Shown here: positions 48,994 to 56,655 of the stretch, piece by piece
Layout of the letters: the number at the start of each line of letters is the position of its first letter
Numbering within the stretch: position 1 is the first letter of the stretch
Origin: Paenibacillus gorillae
GTDB taxonomy: Bacteria > Bacillota > Bacilli > Paenibacillales > Paenibacillaceae
Length of the DNA stretch: 59,370 bases
Assembly: GCF_000513275.1 (NCBI RefSeq)
Contig: NZ_CBVJ010000111.1
Coordinates: 1 to 59,370, forward strand
Reading direction: 5' to 3'
Made by a program: the position numbers and the translations under genes
Notes under the pieces: generated by a model
The model's database searches: none
Told to the model about the DNA's origin: nothing
Seen by the model: only the letters and a program-made list of their open reading frames with translations

Positions 48994-49617
48994 ATGACGT
49001 TAAAGCTGCAAGTTTATTCCGATTTCGTATGCCCGTATTGCATTCTTGCCGAAGGCGAGCTGGAGGCGGCTGCCGCCGAAAAAGGAATTGAGGTTGAATA
49101 TGTGCCTTTCGAGCTCCGTCCTTATCCGACGCCAACACTGCGTCCCGAGGGCGAGCATATTACAAAGGACTGGAAGGAGCGCGTCTACCCGATAGCGGCA
49201 GAGCTAGGCATTCCGATCGTCAAACCTCCCTTCTCCCCTCAACCGTATACGCATTTGGCCTTTGAAGGCTATCAGTTTGCTATCGAGCAGGGTAAAGCGA
49301 AGGCCTATAATAAACGAATGTACGAGGCCTTCTTCCTGGAGAGTAAAAATATCGGAGAAATTGATGTGCTGACTGAACTGGCCGGCGAGGTTGGCCTGGA
49401 CAAAGCCGCCTACCGCAAGGCGCTGGAAGAGCGAACATACCGTGAGAAGCATCGAGAGGCGCTGCACCATGCTTATTATGTCGCCAACGTCAGCTCGGCG
49501 CCCACCTTTATTATCGGAGAAACGGTTATTCGGGGCATGGCATTCAAGCAGCAATTTCTGGAAGCCATTGAACGCGAGCAGCAGCGGCAGTTGGAACTGG
49601 AGTCTGCCGCTGGCTGA
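48994..49617 (+). CDS. DsbA/FrnE-like oxidoreductase, second copy
   Basis: 207 residues, cytoplasmic, CPYC at residues 13-16 and SSAPTFIIGE as the cis-Pro loop. It is a tandem duplicate of the preceding gene: long shared stretches such as FELRPYPTPTLRPEGE, SPQPYTHLAFEGYQFA and HREALHHAYY occur in both in the same order. The tail cysteines of the first copy are missing, so the copies have diverged in function. GAGAGGAG precedes the ATG. Last gene of the FMN reductase operon. Confidence 0.86.
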   Translation: MTLKLQVYSDFVCPYCILAEGELEAAAAEKGIEVEYVPFELRPYPTPTLRPEGEHITKDWKERVYPIAAELGIPIVKPPFSPQPYTHLAFEGYQFAIEQGKAKAYNKRMYEAFFLESKNIGEIDVLTELAGEVGLDKAAYRKALEERTYREKHREALHHAYYVANVSSAPTFIIGETVIRGMAFKQQFLEAIEREQQRQLELESAAG

Positions 49618-49669
49618 GTACAAGCTCACACAGCCGATTGTCTGCCAGTCCACTTGCGATAGAACGACA

Positions 49670-49714
49670 AAAAAGCAGGAAGCGCGCATGATGCTCGCTT
49701 CCTGCTTTTTTTAC
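49670..49714 (+). terminator. Terminator of the FMN reductase/DsbA operon
   Basis: AAAAAGCAGGAAGCG (49670-49684) pairs with CGCTTCCTGCTTTTT (49696-49710), followed by more T. Confidence 0.9.
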
Positions 49715-49773
49715 TACGCTTTACTATCGTCGATAAGGCGCTCTGCTGCTATTCCATTTGTTCGCTAGCCTTC

Positions 49774-50322
49774 TCAGACCTGCTTGCGGCGTTTCTGCTT
49801 CGTCCGCACGAGCGTCCCCGCTACTTGCTGCGGCTGCTGCAGCAGGTTTAATATCGGACAAGCCAGCTCGACTGCCTCATGGAGCGCCGCCAGCTCCTTA
49901 GACGAAGCGCTGGACTCAATGCGCAGCGTGTACGCAATATTATGAAGGTAGACCGGGATATGCTCGTAGCCCGGCTTTCCTGCGAGCGGATGCATATTGC
50001 CCGTTACCTCCACCTCTACGGCTTCAAGCGGCACGCCGCGCTCCGCCGCTTGAATCAGCGTAATATGTGATAGGCAGCTTCCCAGCACACCAAGCTGAAG
50101 CTCAGGTGAGCTTGCCCCGAGCTGATGTCCTGCAAGCTCTGGGCCGCTGTCACTGATGATTTGAAAATCACGAATCCGGATTTCACGCACGCCGCTTCGT
50201 CCAGCGACCCGGATCCCCGCCTTCAATTGCTGATGAGGAACCTCTTTCTCCTGAACCAGCCGCAGCTTGCGGGCGTCCAGCGCCGATTTCTTGTCCTGCA
50301 AATAATCCGTTATCCCGCTCAT
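49774..50322 (-). CDS. OsmC/Ohr family protein
   Basis: 182 residues from the ATG at 50322 (AAGGAGGAG upstream); a GTG at 50331 is too close to the ribosome site. OsmC fold: N-terminal strand-rich half with GPELAGHQLGASSPELQLGVLGSCLSHITLIQAAERG (first Cys), and the second Cys in ELACPILNLLQQ. The pair forms the peroxidatic centre that reduces organic hydroperoxides or acts on sulfane/thiol adducts. It is transcribed with the cystine-type permease gene 30 bp upstream, a common partner arrangement in sulfur-acquisition operons. Confidence 0.85.
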   Translation of the reverse strand: MSGITDYLQDKKSALDARKLRLVQEKEVPHQQLKAGIRVAGRSGVREIRIRDFQIISDSGPELAGHQLGASSPELQLGVLGSCLSHITLIQAAERGVPLEAVEVEVTGNMHPLAGKPGYEHIPVYLHNIAYTLRIESSASSKELAALHEAVELACPILNLLQQPQQVAGTLVRTKQKRRKQV

Positions 50323-50351
50323 TCCCCTCACTCCTCCTTCGTCATCACCCG

Positions 50352-51026
50352 TTATACTTCATGGCCGTACGGGCGGTTGACCTTTTTCTCCATAGCGCTT
50401 TGAATATAGCCATACACGATGGCGGCCAGCCAATACAGGATAGCAGCCGCCAGAAATGATTCCAGAAACTTGTACGTATCCGCCGCCATCAGCTTCGCCT
50501 GCGCCATCATCTCGGTTAAGCCCAGTGTAAAGCCCAGCGACGTCTCCTTCACAACGGTCACGAAGGTATTGCCGAAAGAGGGCAGCGCAATGCGAAGCGC
50601 CTGCGGCAGAATAATCCGCCGCATGCTCTGCCAGCGGGTCATCCCAATCGATTGAGAAGCCTCCCACTGACCGTAGTCGATGGAGCGGATCGCCGCCCGG
50701 ATAATTTCCGCCAAATACGCTGCACAGTTCATTGTGATGCCGATTACCGTAGCCCAGTATGCATTAATCTCGCCGAAGGCGGGAATTAATTGAGGCAGTC
50801 CGTAGTACAAAATAAATAATTGCACGAGCAAAGGCGTTGCCCGGAAAAAGGAAATATACACCTTTGCCAGAGGCGCGAGCAGAAACAGCTTGCGCCTGAT
50901 CGCCGTCTCCAGCACCAGCCCCAGAACGAGTCCGAACAGCATCGAGAGCACAGCGATCGTCATGGTCAAATACATGAATTGCAGCAGCCGGGGAAGCGCC
51001 GACAGCAAATATACCAGATCAAACAT
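50352..51026 (-). CDS. tcyB: L-cystine-type ABC transporter permease, first copy
   Basis: 224 residues, about five membrane spans, HEM/GlnP-type amino-acid permease: FFRATPLLVQLFILYYGLPQL, then the loop EASQSIGMTRWQSMRRIILPQALRIALPSFGNTFVTVVKETSLGFTLGL. Closest by eye to TcyB/YecS. It should follow the binding-protein gene directly, but a 149-bp MITE lies between them. No ATPase gene follows; the next gene is osmC. AGGGGAGGAGG precedes the ATG. Confidence 0.85.
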   Translation of the reverse strand: MFDLVYLLSALPRLLQFMYLTMTIAVLSMLFGLVLGLVLETAIRRKLFLLAPLAKVYISFFRATPLLVQLFILYYGLPQLIPAFGEINAYWATVIGITMNCAAYLAEIIRAAIRSIDYGQWEASQSIGMTRWQSMRRIILPQALRIALPSFGNTFVTVVKETSLGFTLGLTEMMAQAKLMAADTYKFLESFLAAAILYWLAAIVYGYIQSAMEKKVNRPYGHEV

Positions 51027-51060
51027 AGATGGCCTCCTCCCCTTCCAGCGCTATCGATAT

Positions 51061-51213
51061 TAGGGTGTGTCTGAGAACTCTGAGGGCAGCAAATTTTGCT
51101 GAATTTTCGTTTCATGCAAGGCGCGTTTGTGAAGGCGTACCCGGGGGTACAACGAAGCAGGGGGCGGAAAGGCGGTGAAAGGTGCCACTGAACGGGTTTT
51201 CAGACACGCCCTA
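51061..51213. mobile_element. MITE of 149 bp with TA target duplication
   Basis: Terminal inverted repeats GGGTGTGTCTGAGAAC (51063-51078) and GTTTTCAGACACGCCC (51196-51211) match at 14 of 16 positions. Both ends are flanked by TA (51061-51062 and 51212-51213), as expected for IS630/Tc1-mariner-type transposition. The interior has no open frame; it contains a GTACC...GGTAC hairpin. It lies between the binding-protein and permease genes of the cystine operon, and on the minus strand its first G completes the TAG stop of the binding-protein gene. Confidence 0.72.
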
Positions 51214-52035
51214 GTTATCGGGATTGGTCAAATCCTGCGTAAACCATTTTTTCGAAATCTCGGCCAGCTTGCCGTTCTCGCGAAGCTTCTTAAGCGCATC
51301 ATTCACCTGGTTAACCAATTCCTTATTTCCTTCATTATTCAGGAATGGATTGGCGGCCGGAATCGTCGTCAATTGCTTGCCGCCCAGTTGAAGCGGCAGC
51401 TTTGTTTTATTAATCGTGCCGAGCGCCGATGCCTTCGTTGCGAAAGTCGCGTCGATGCGCCCGATTGCAACGTCCTGGAAGCCTGCTTCAGCGGTCTCAT
51501 AGTTCACGATTTCGATCTCCCCGTTCTTATCGAACTCCTTAACCAGGTTCGCGAAGTTGGTGCCGGACTGAATGCCGATCTTTTTCCCCTTCAAGTTTTC
51601 CAGCGACTGAATGCCCTCATTGCCTTGCTTCACAACAAGCTGCGCACCGGAGTATACATAAGGCTCGCTGAACAGATACTTTTGTTTACGCTCCTCGGTC
51701 ACAGCGATGGAATTCGCAATCGTATCGATCTTCCCTGTATCCAGCAATCCGAACAGGCCGCTGAATTCCGACGTTTTCCACTCCACCTCGTAGCCTGTCA
51801 GCAGAGCAATTTCCTGCCACAGATCCACTTCAAAGCCTTCTAGCTTATTCGTCTCACTGTTCTGGAACACGTAAGGATAAAAGCCTCCCGTCGAGCCGAT
51901 GACCAGCTTTTTGCCCGAACCCTTCGCTGACGCCCCCGCCTTTTCCGATTTCTCTCCGCATGCCGTCAACAGCAGGACGAAAGCCAGCATGAGCAATGCG
52001 ACTGCCTGTAAAGTTCCTCTTTTCTTTCTGTACAT
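51211..52035 (-). CDS. tcyA: L-cystine-type substrate-binding lipoprotein, first copy
   Basis: 274 residues from the ATG at 52035. Leader AVALLMLAFVLLLTACG with lipobox, then an SBP_bac_3 fold: LVIGSTGGFYPYVFQNSETNKLEGFEVDLWQEIALLTGYEVEWKTSEFSGLFGLLDTGKIDTIANSIAVTEERKQKYLFSEPYVYSGAQLVVK, the pattern of TcyA-type cystine binders. The stop codon is made at the border of the MITE: the original frame would have ended TAA (AACTAATATC) and now ends TAG. It is the first gene of an operon with the permease and osmC. Confidence 0.87.
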   Translation of the reverse strand: MYRKKRGTLQAVALLMLAFVLLLTACGEKSEKAGASAKGSGKKLVIGSTGGFYPYVFQNSETNKLEGFEVDLWQEIALLTGYEVEWKTSEFSGLFGLLDTGKIDTIANSIAVTEERKQKYLFSEPYVYSGAQLVVKQGNEGIQSLENLKGKKIGIQSGTNFANLVKEFDKNGEIEIVNYETAEAGFQDVAIGRIDATFATKASALGTINKTKLPLQLGGKQLTTIPAANPFLNNEGNKELVNQVNDALKKLRENGKLAEISKKWFTQDLTNPDN

Positions 52036-52211
52036 GTCTGAACACTCCTTCACTTGTCATTTTGTCGGCCCTATCCGCTGCGCAGCCCGCTCGGCTTATT
52101 CTCTACCGGACTGCGTCACAGCTAGGGCACCCCCTACGTTTCACAGTTAACCTATGAATTTAATGGGTATTTAGGCCGCAAAATGATTATAAAGGCGCTC
52201 TTCCTTCCTCA

Positions 52212-52222
52212 TCCAATACCAA
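52212..52222 (-). promoter_or_regulatory. TTGRTATTGGA element, first cystine operon promoter
   Basis: TTGGTATTGGA on the minus strand (TCCAATACCAA on the plus), 177 bp before the tcyA-like ATG and just after the stop of the LysR gene. Same orientation as the operon it precedes. Confidence 0.6.
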
Positions 52223-52230
52223 AATCAATA

Positions 52231-53181
52231 TTACTTTAATAATTCCAGGCCTATAATGGAGCGCGAGCTCTCCCCAACCGCCGTCGTACTTGCCAAGCGC
52301 TGCTGCAGCTTATGGAAATATTCGATGACATAAATACGGAAACGCTCAAAACTTGGCGACAGCTCCTGCCGCTCCGACCAGGTCAGACTAATTGTGCGAG
52401 AGCAGTTCGGGTCCGCGATCCGCACCGATACCGTCGCAGGGTCCGTACTGTCCATGTCCCAGAGTGCGGGAATAAAAGCAGCGCCGATGCCTGCACGGAC
52501 AAGCTTATGGAGCAAGGCCGGGTCCTCCACTTCAAAAATAACGTTGGGCGAAAATCCCGCTTTAAGGCACAGCCCATCCGTCGCATCCCGCAGCCCGAAG
52601 CCGGCTTTCAGTCCAATAAAGGCTTCCTTCTCAAGCTCAGCCAAATGCACCGATTCCCGGGAAGCAAAGCGATGGCCAGCCGGTACAAGCAGTCTCAGTT
52701 CTTCGGTGAGCAATGTAATACTGGTTGTGTTCGGAAGCTCAATGGGCGGGGCGGACAAGCATAGATCAATTTCCTTATCCTTCAACAGCTGTTTCATCGA
52801 ATTATAGCAGCCTTGCTGAAACCGGAATCTCGTCTCCGGATGCTTCGATACGAATGTCGCCAGCATTTCCGATACCATGGGCAAATGAATTGAGGCTACC
52901 GTAATGACTTCCTCATACCTGCCGGCAATCCGCACCGCTTCTCTTTTTCCTTTCTCCAGCTCGCTGAAGGCGCGCTCCACATGCTGTAAAAAGATTCTTC
53001 CGGATTCATTAAGCCGAATATTGCGTCCAAGCCGGTCGAATAACGCAACGCCCAGATCCTCCTCCAGCCTTGCAATCGTCTGGCTCAAGGACGGCTGCGC
53101 AATATTCAGCTCTTTAGCTGCTTGTGTAATATGCTCCCGGCGGGCAACCGTCTGGAAATACTTTAATTGCAACAGGTCCAT
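52231..53181 (-). CDS. LysR family transcriptional regulator
   Basis: 316 residues from the ATG at 53181 (GAAGAGGAG upstream). N-terminal LysR helix-turn-helix (DLLQLKYFQTVARREHITQAAKELNIAQPSLSQTIARLEEDLGVALFDRLGRNIRLNESG), then a two-lobed effector domain (about 90-300). It is embedded between a cystine importer operon and a luciferase-like monooxygenase, a layout that recalls B. subtilis YtlI next to the ytmI/tcyJKLMN/ytmO locus. It is the leading candidate for the protein that reads the TTGRTATTGGA element (inference). O-acetylserine is a typical co-inducer in this group. Confidence 0.88.
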   Translation of the reverse strand: MDLLQLKYFQTVARREHITQAAKELNIAQPSLSQTIARLEEDLGVALFDRLGRNIRLNESGRIFLQHVERAFSELEKGKREAVRIAGRYEEVITVASIHLPMVSEMLATFVSKHPETRFRFQQGCYNSMKQLLKDKEIDLCLSAPPIELPNTTSITLLTEELRLLVPAGHRFASRESVHLAELEKEAFIGLKAGFGLRDATDGLCLKAGFSPNVIFEVEDPALLHKLVRAGIGAAFIPALWDMDSTDPATVSVRIADPNCSRTISLTWSERQELSPSFERFRIYVIEYFHKLQQRLASTTAVGESSRSIIGLELLK

Positions 53182-53218
53182 TCTCCATCTCCTCTTCTCT
53201 CTTGAAATCGCCAGCAAA

Positions 53219-53250
53219 AAAGCAAAAAAAGCCGAAGCAAGGTTGCTTCG
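53219..53250 (-). terminator. Terminator or leader hairpin upstream of the LysR gene
   Basis: GAAGCAA (53234-53240) pairs with TTGCTTC (53243-53249); on the minus strand it is followed by GGCTTTTTTTGCTTTTTT. It would end transcription from the monooxygenase gene before LysR, or act as an attenuator in the LysR leader. Confidence 0.55.
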
Positions 53251-53457
53251 AGCCTACAGAGGTCTGTTCGACTTATGATATGGAATCAATTGTATGATTT
53301 TATCATTAATCCCATTTTAGACATGTTAACAGGATTGGTCAATACAAACTATTAGAGATACGAAAGGAAATGACAAAGACGCTTGCTCCGTACGCTTGAA
53401 GCGTGTAGGTCAAACGTCATTTTTTTAGCTGATGAGTGTTGGTTAATTGGATAAAAG

Positions 53458-54549
53458 CTAGCGAAGCGGTCCGCCCGTTGTTTCGTTGACGGCCGTCGTT
53501 GTTTCGCACAGCGCTCGCCGTACAGCTGGCATCACTTCAGCCGCCAGCAGCTCAATGGAACGGGCCACTTTAGCGTATGGTATGCCTCCGATATCCAACT
53601 GCAGCAAATATCGGCTGTGCCCGATCCGTTCATGCTGATACAGGATCTTTTCCACGATTTGCTGGGGACTGCCGACTGCCAGCGCCTCATTCGCACTCGT
53701 TGACAGCTCGAACTGCTCACGTGTGAGGCGATCAGCCGGATTGCGTTTTTGCATAATATGTTCGAAGTAATTGGCGTGATACGGGAAATATTCATCCAGT
53801 GCCTGCTGCGAGGTACGCGCTATATATCCGTGTCCGCATACGGCGATCGGGAGCTGATCCGGTGTATAGCCAGCCGCTTCGCCAGCCGCCCGGTATGCAT
53901 CAGCAAGCGGCTTCAGCCGGTTCGTATCGCCGGTAAGCTGAGCAAATGACAGCCCTGTTCCGAGTCTTCCTGCCCGCTGTGCACTCTCCGGCGTTCTGCC
54001 CACTCCGATCCATAGCGGGAGCTTCCCTCTCGATGGCCGTGGCGCGATTCCCGCTTCGATAAGCTCAGGCCGGAACCGGCCGTTCCAAGACAGCTTCTCC
54101 TGGGCATTAATTTGAAGCAGAAGCTCAATCTTCTCCTCAAACAAAGCATCGTAATCGTCCAGCTCATAGCCAAATATCCGGTATGTATCCAGAAACGCCA
54201 TTGCGCCGCGGCCTGCAATGAGCTCTGCTCTGCCGTCCGACAGCAGGTCGAGCGTTGCGAAATCCTCGAACAGCCGCACAGGATCTGCCGTGCTTAATAC
54301 GGTCGTCGCACTTGTCAGCTTAATGCGCTTCGTATGCTGGGCAATCGCAGCCAAGACGACGGGCGGTGCCGTCACCGCAAAATTCGGCGTATGATGCTCC
54401 CCCAGCCCAAACACATCAAGACCCGCTTCTTCAGCAAGCTTTGCTGCCGCCACAATTTCCTCCAGCCGCTGCTTCGCGCCAATCGGCCGGCCGCTATGCG
54501 GATCATGGTTCAAATCGCCAAACGTATAGACACCAAATTCGAAGCTCAA
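53458..54549 (-). CDS. LLM-class flavin-dependent oxidoreductase (luciferase-like)
   Basis: 363 residues, TIM barrel of the bacterial luciferase superfamily: FEFGVYTFGDLNHDPHSGRP, LAEEAGLDVFGLGEHHTPNFAVTAPPVVLAAIAQHTKRIKLTSATTVLSTADPVRLFEDFATLDLLSDGRAELIAGRG. The branch is the one with LLM-class putative oxidoreductases of Firmicutes and is not the NtaA branch at 15-1352. Such enzymes cleave C-S or oxidise S-compounds with reduced FMN. The divergent gene is an old-yellow-enzyme homologue; both promoters carry the shared element. A GGGAGG site precedes the ATG. Confidence 0.87.
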   Translation of the reverse strand: MSFEFGVYTFGDLNHDPHSGRPIGAKQRLEEIVAAAKLAEEAGLDVFGLGEHHTPNFAVTAPPVVLAAIAQHTKRIKLTSATTVLSTADPVRLFEDFATLDLLSDGRAELIAGRGAMAFLDTYRIFGYELDDYDALFEEKIELLLQINAQEKLSWNGRFRPELIEAGIAPRPSRGKLPLWIGVGRTPESAQRAGRLGTGLSFAQLTGDTNRLKPLADAYRAAGEAAGYTPDQLPIAVCGHGYIARTSQQALDEYFPYHANYFEHIMQKRNPADRLTREQFELSTSANEALAVGSPQQIVEKILYQHERIGHSRYLLQLDIGGIPYAKVARSIELLAAEVMPAVRRALCETTTAVNETTGGPLR

Positions 54550-54628
54550 ATCGCAATTCCTCCCTTTCGTCAGCCATAATCAGGCATCGCTTCCTTCTCT
54601 CTATCTTAACGGGCGGCTGCGCGGGAAC

Positions 54629-54639
54629 TCCAATATCAA
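54629..54639 (-). promoter_or_regulatory. TTGRTATTGGA element, luciferase-like gene promoter
   Basis: TTGATATTGGA on the minus strand (TCCAATATCAA on the plus), 80 bp before the ATG at 54549. A further dyad CAATAT-8-ATATTG covers 54631-54650. Confidence 0.7.
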
Positions 54640-54686
54640 ATGACATATTGAATTCATAGGCTGGAGCAATTAAAGCAATAGCGAAC

Positions 54687-54697
54687 TTGATATTGGA
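54687..54697 (+). promoter_or_regulatory. TTGRTATTGGA element, OYE gene promoter
   Basis: TTGATATTGGA on the plus strand, 73 bp before the ATG at 54771. With the copy at 54629 it makes a divergent pair in a 221-bp intergenic region, 47 bp apart. Confidence 0.7.
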
Positions 54698-54770
54698 TTT
54701 AATCGCTTCGCTCCTCCTATAATTACATCCATAGTAATCCTATATGAATAAAATGAAAGGAGATGGCTCC

Positions 54771-55766
54771 ATGACCGTATCTTTGCATTCCCCGGGCCAA
54801 ATCAACAAGCTCCAACTCAAAAACCGGCTCATCCTTGCGCCGATGCAGCAGCACAGGGGTACGCCTGAAGGACATGCGACGGACTATCATGTCCAGCATT
54901 ACGGACGTCGTGCAGCCGATGTCGGCCTGGTCATTATCGAATCAACCGCCGTATCACCTGAAGGCCGGCTGTACCAAGACGATATCGGCATCTATTCTGA
55001 TTCCCATATCAAGCCATTAAGCGAGGTTGTAAAAGCCATTCACGCTCAGGATGCGCGCGCCTTCATCCAGCTGTCGCATGGCGGACGCAAATCGAAGCCG
55101 CTTCCCGGCGAAAGGCTGCTCGCTCCAAGCTCTATTGCCTTCAACGACGAATACGGTCTGCCCTTCGCGGCTAGCGAAGCTGAGCTTGAAGTCCTTATCG
55201 ACCGTTACCGCAGAGCTGCGCTTCGCAGTCAGGAGGCCGGGTTCGACGGCATTGAGCTGCATGCCGCCCACGGCTATTTGCTGCATCAATTTCTATCGCC
55301 TGTTGCCAATAGACGTACGGATGCTTACGGAGGAAGCGCGAAGGGCAGGCTTCAATTCGTCCTGCGCGTCGCAACTGCAGTACGTGAGGCGGTTGGACCA
55401 GACTATCCGGTGCAGATTCGGGTATCTGCGTCGGATTATGATCCGGCTGGCCTGATCCCGCTGCAAATTGCGGATATTGTTAGCCAGTTGGAGCCGCTGA
55501 TTGATGCCGTCCATGTTAGCTCCGGAGGCATCACGCCTATCCGCCCGCTGGACGTTCATCCCGGCTATCAGATTCCATATGCGGCCCTTTTGAAATCCAA
55601 CACAGCGTTGCCAATCATCGCCGTCGGAGGCATTCATGGGAAAGCGTTGGCTGAACGCGTCGTCGCCGAGCAGCTCACAGATTTCATTGCAATCGGTCGG
55701 CCGATGCTGGAGGAGCCGGACTTCGCGGGACGGCTGCTCGGCAAGCAGCCCTCTTCCATCCAATAA
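54771..55766 (+). CDS. NADH:flavin oxidoreductase of the old yellow enzyme family
   Basis: 331 residues from the ATG at 54771 (AAAGGAGATGG upstream). FMN-binding TIM barrel: LQLKNRLILAPMQQHRGTPEGHATDYHVQHYGRRAADVGLVIIESTAVSPEG, then the HGG motif AFIQLSHGGRK, and FDGIELHAAHGYLLHQFLSPVANRRTDAYGG, which holds the catalytic His-His and Tyr region. Closest to YqjM/NamA-type enzymes. It reduces activated alkenes, enones or related substrates; in this island it may process a product of the monooxygenase. The cystine-type genes follow 37 bp downstream on the same strand. Confidence 0.9.
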   Translation: MTVSLHSPGQINKLQLKNRLILAPMQQHRGTPEGHATDYHVQHYGRRAADVGLVIIESTAVSPEGRLYQDDIGIYSDSHIKPLSEVVKAIHAQDARAFIQLSHGGRKSKPLPGERLLAPSSIAFNDEYGLPFAASEAELEVLIDRYRRAALRSQEAGFDGIELHAAHGYLLHQFLSPVANRRTDAYGGSAKGRLQFVLRVATAVREAVGPDYPVQIRVSASDYDPAGLIPLQIADIVSQLEPLIDAVHVSSGGITPIRPLDVHPGYQIPYAALLKSNTALPIIAVGGIHGKALAERVVAEQLTDFIAIGRPMLEEPDFAGRLLGKQPSSIQ

Positions 55767-55802
55767 TTTTGCAACATCCACACTACGATAAAGGCGGTTT
55801 TC

Positions 55803-56651
55803 ATGATGTCGATTGCAAAAAATAAAGGGTACATATTCAGAAGATTGCTGGCAGGAGCAGCCCTAGCGGCCGCCGCCCTCTCGCTGTTGACAGCTTGCGG
55901 AGCGAAAGCGGATAAACCGGCTTCCGGCTCGCCGAAAGAACAGAAAATCGTCCGTATTGGAACAAATGGCGCCTTCTATCCTTATACCTTCAAAAATACG
56001 GAAAATGGAGATAAGCTCGAAGGCTATGAAATCGAAATTTGGGAGAAAATCGCGGAGAAGCTGAACTTCAAAATTGAATATCAGCTGACTGATTTTGCAA
56101 GTCTGTTCGGAGCGTTGGAATCCAAGAAAATCGATACGATCGTCAATTCGATCGCACTGTCCGAGGAGCGAAAGGCCAAATATTTATTCACCGATCCTTA
56201 CGTTTACTCAGGAGCCCAGTTAGTTACCCAAAAAGATAACAAGACCGTCAACTCGCTTGAGGATCTAAAAGGCAAAAAAATCGGCGTCGTAGCAGGCAAC
56301 AAAATTATGCTGAACTATATTAAACAGGCTGATCCTGATGGGAAAATCGAAGTAGTCATCTATGAGACAGGAGAAGGCGCCTTCCGCGACGTCTTGCTTG
56401 GCAGACTAGACGCAACCTTTTCAACTAAAGCCGCTGCGCTTGCTCAGATTAAAAAAACCGGCCAGCCGCTTCGTCTAGCAGGCGAACAGTTCGTCGTCAT
56501 TCCGGCGGGAAGTCCTTTCCTGATCACAGACGATAACAAAGCTTTCGTCGAAGAAGTGAATGCTGCTCTGAAGGGTTTGCGCGAGGATGGTACGATCACA
56601 AAAATAGCTGAGAAATGGTATGGCGAAGACATAAGCAAGCCAGCGGAGTAA
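55803..56651 (+). CDS. tcyA: L-cystine-type substrate-binding lipoprotein, second copy
   Basis: 282 residues. Leader RRLLAGAALAAAALSLLTACG with lipobox, then an SBP_bac_3 fold closely paralleling the protein at 51211-52035 (IRTNGAFYPYTFKNTENGDKLEGYEIEIWEKIAEKL-type start, NSIALSEERKAKYLFTDPYVYSGAQLV). Positions of the ligand-facing residues are kept. Start with tandem ATG codons at 55803; AAAGGCGG upstream. It is followed 5 bp later by its permease. Confidence 0.87.
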   Translation: MMSIAKNKGYIFRRLLAGAALAAAALSLLTACGAKADKPASGSPKEQKIVRIGTNGAFYPYTFKNTENGDKLEGYEIEIWEKIAEKLNFKIEYQLTDFASLFGALESKKIDTIVNSIALSEERKAKYLFTDPYVYSGAQLVTQKDNKTVNSLEDLKGKKIGVVAGNKIMLNYIKQADPDGKIEVVIYETGEGAFRDVLLGRLDATFSTKAAALAQIKKTGQPLRLAGEQFVVIPAGSPFLITDDNKAFVEEVNAALKGLREDGTITKIAEKWYGEDISKPAE

Positions 56652-56655
56652 GGAG

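Noticed and set aside
53360..53415. Inverted repeat with TTTTTTT near the end of the luciferase-like gene
   Set aside because: The T run is on the plus strand, where no gene ends; on the minus strand the T run is poor. The hairpin at 53219-53250 is a better terminator.
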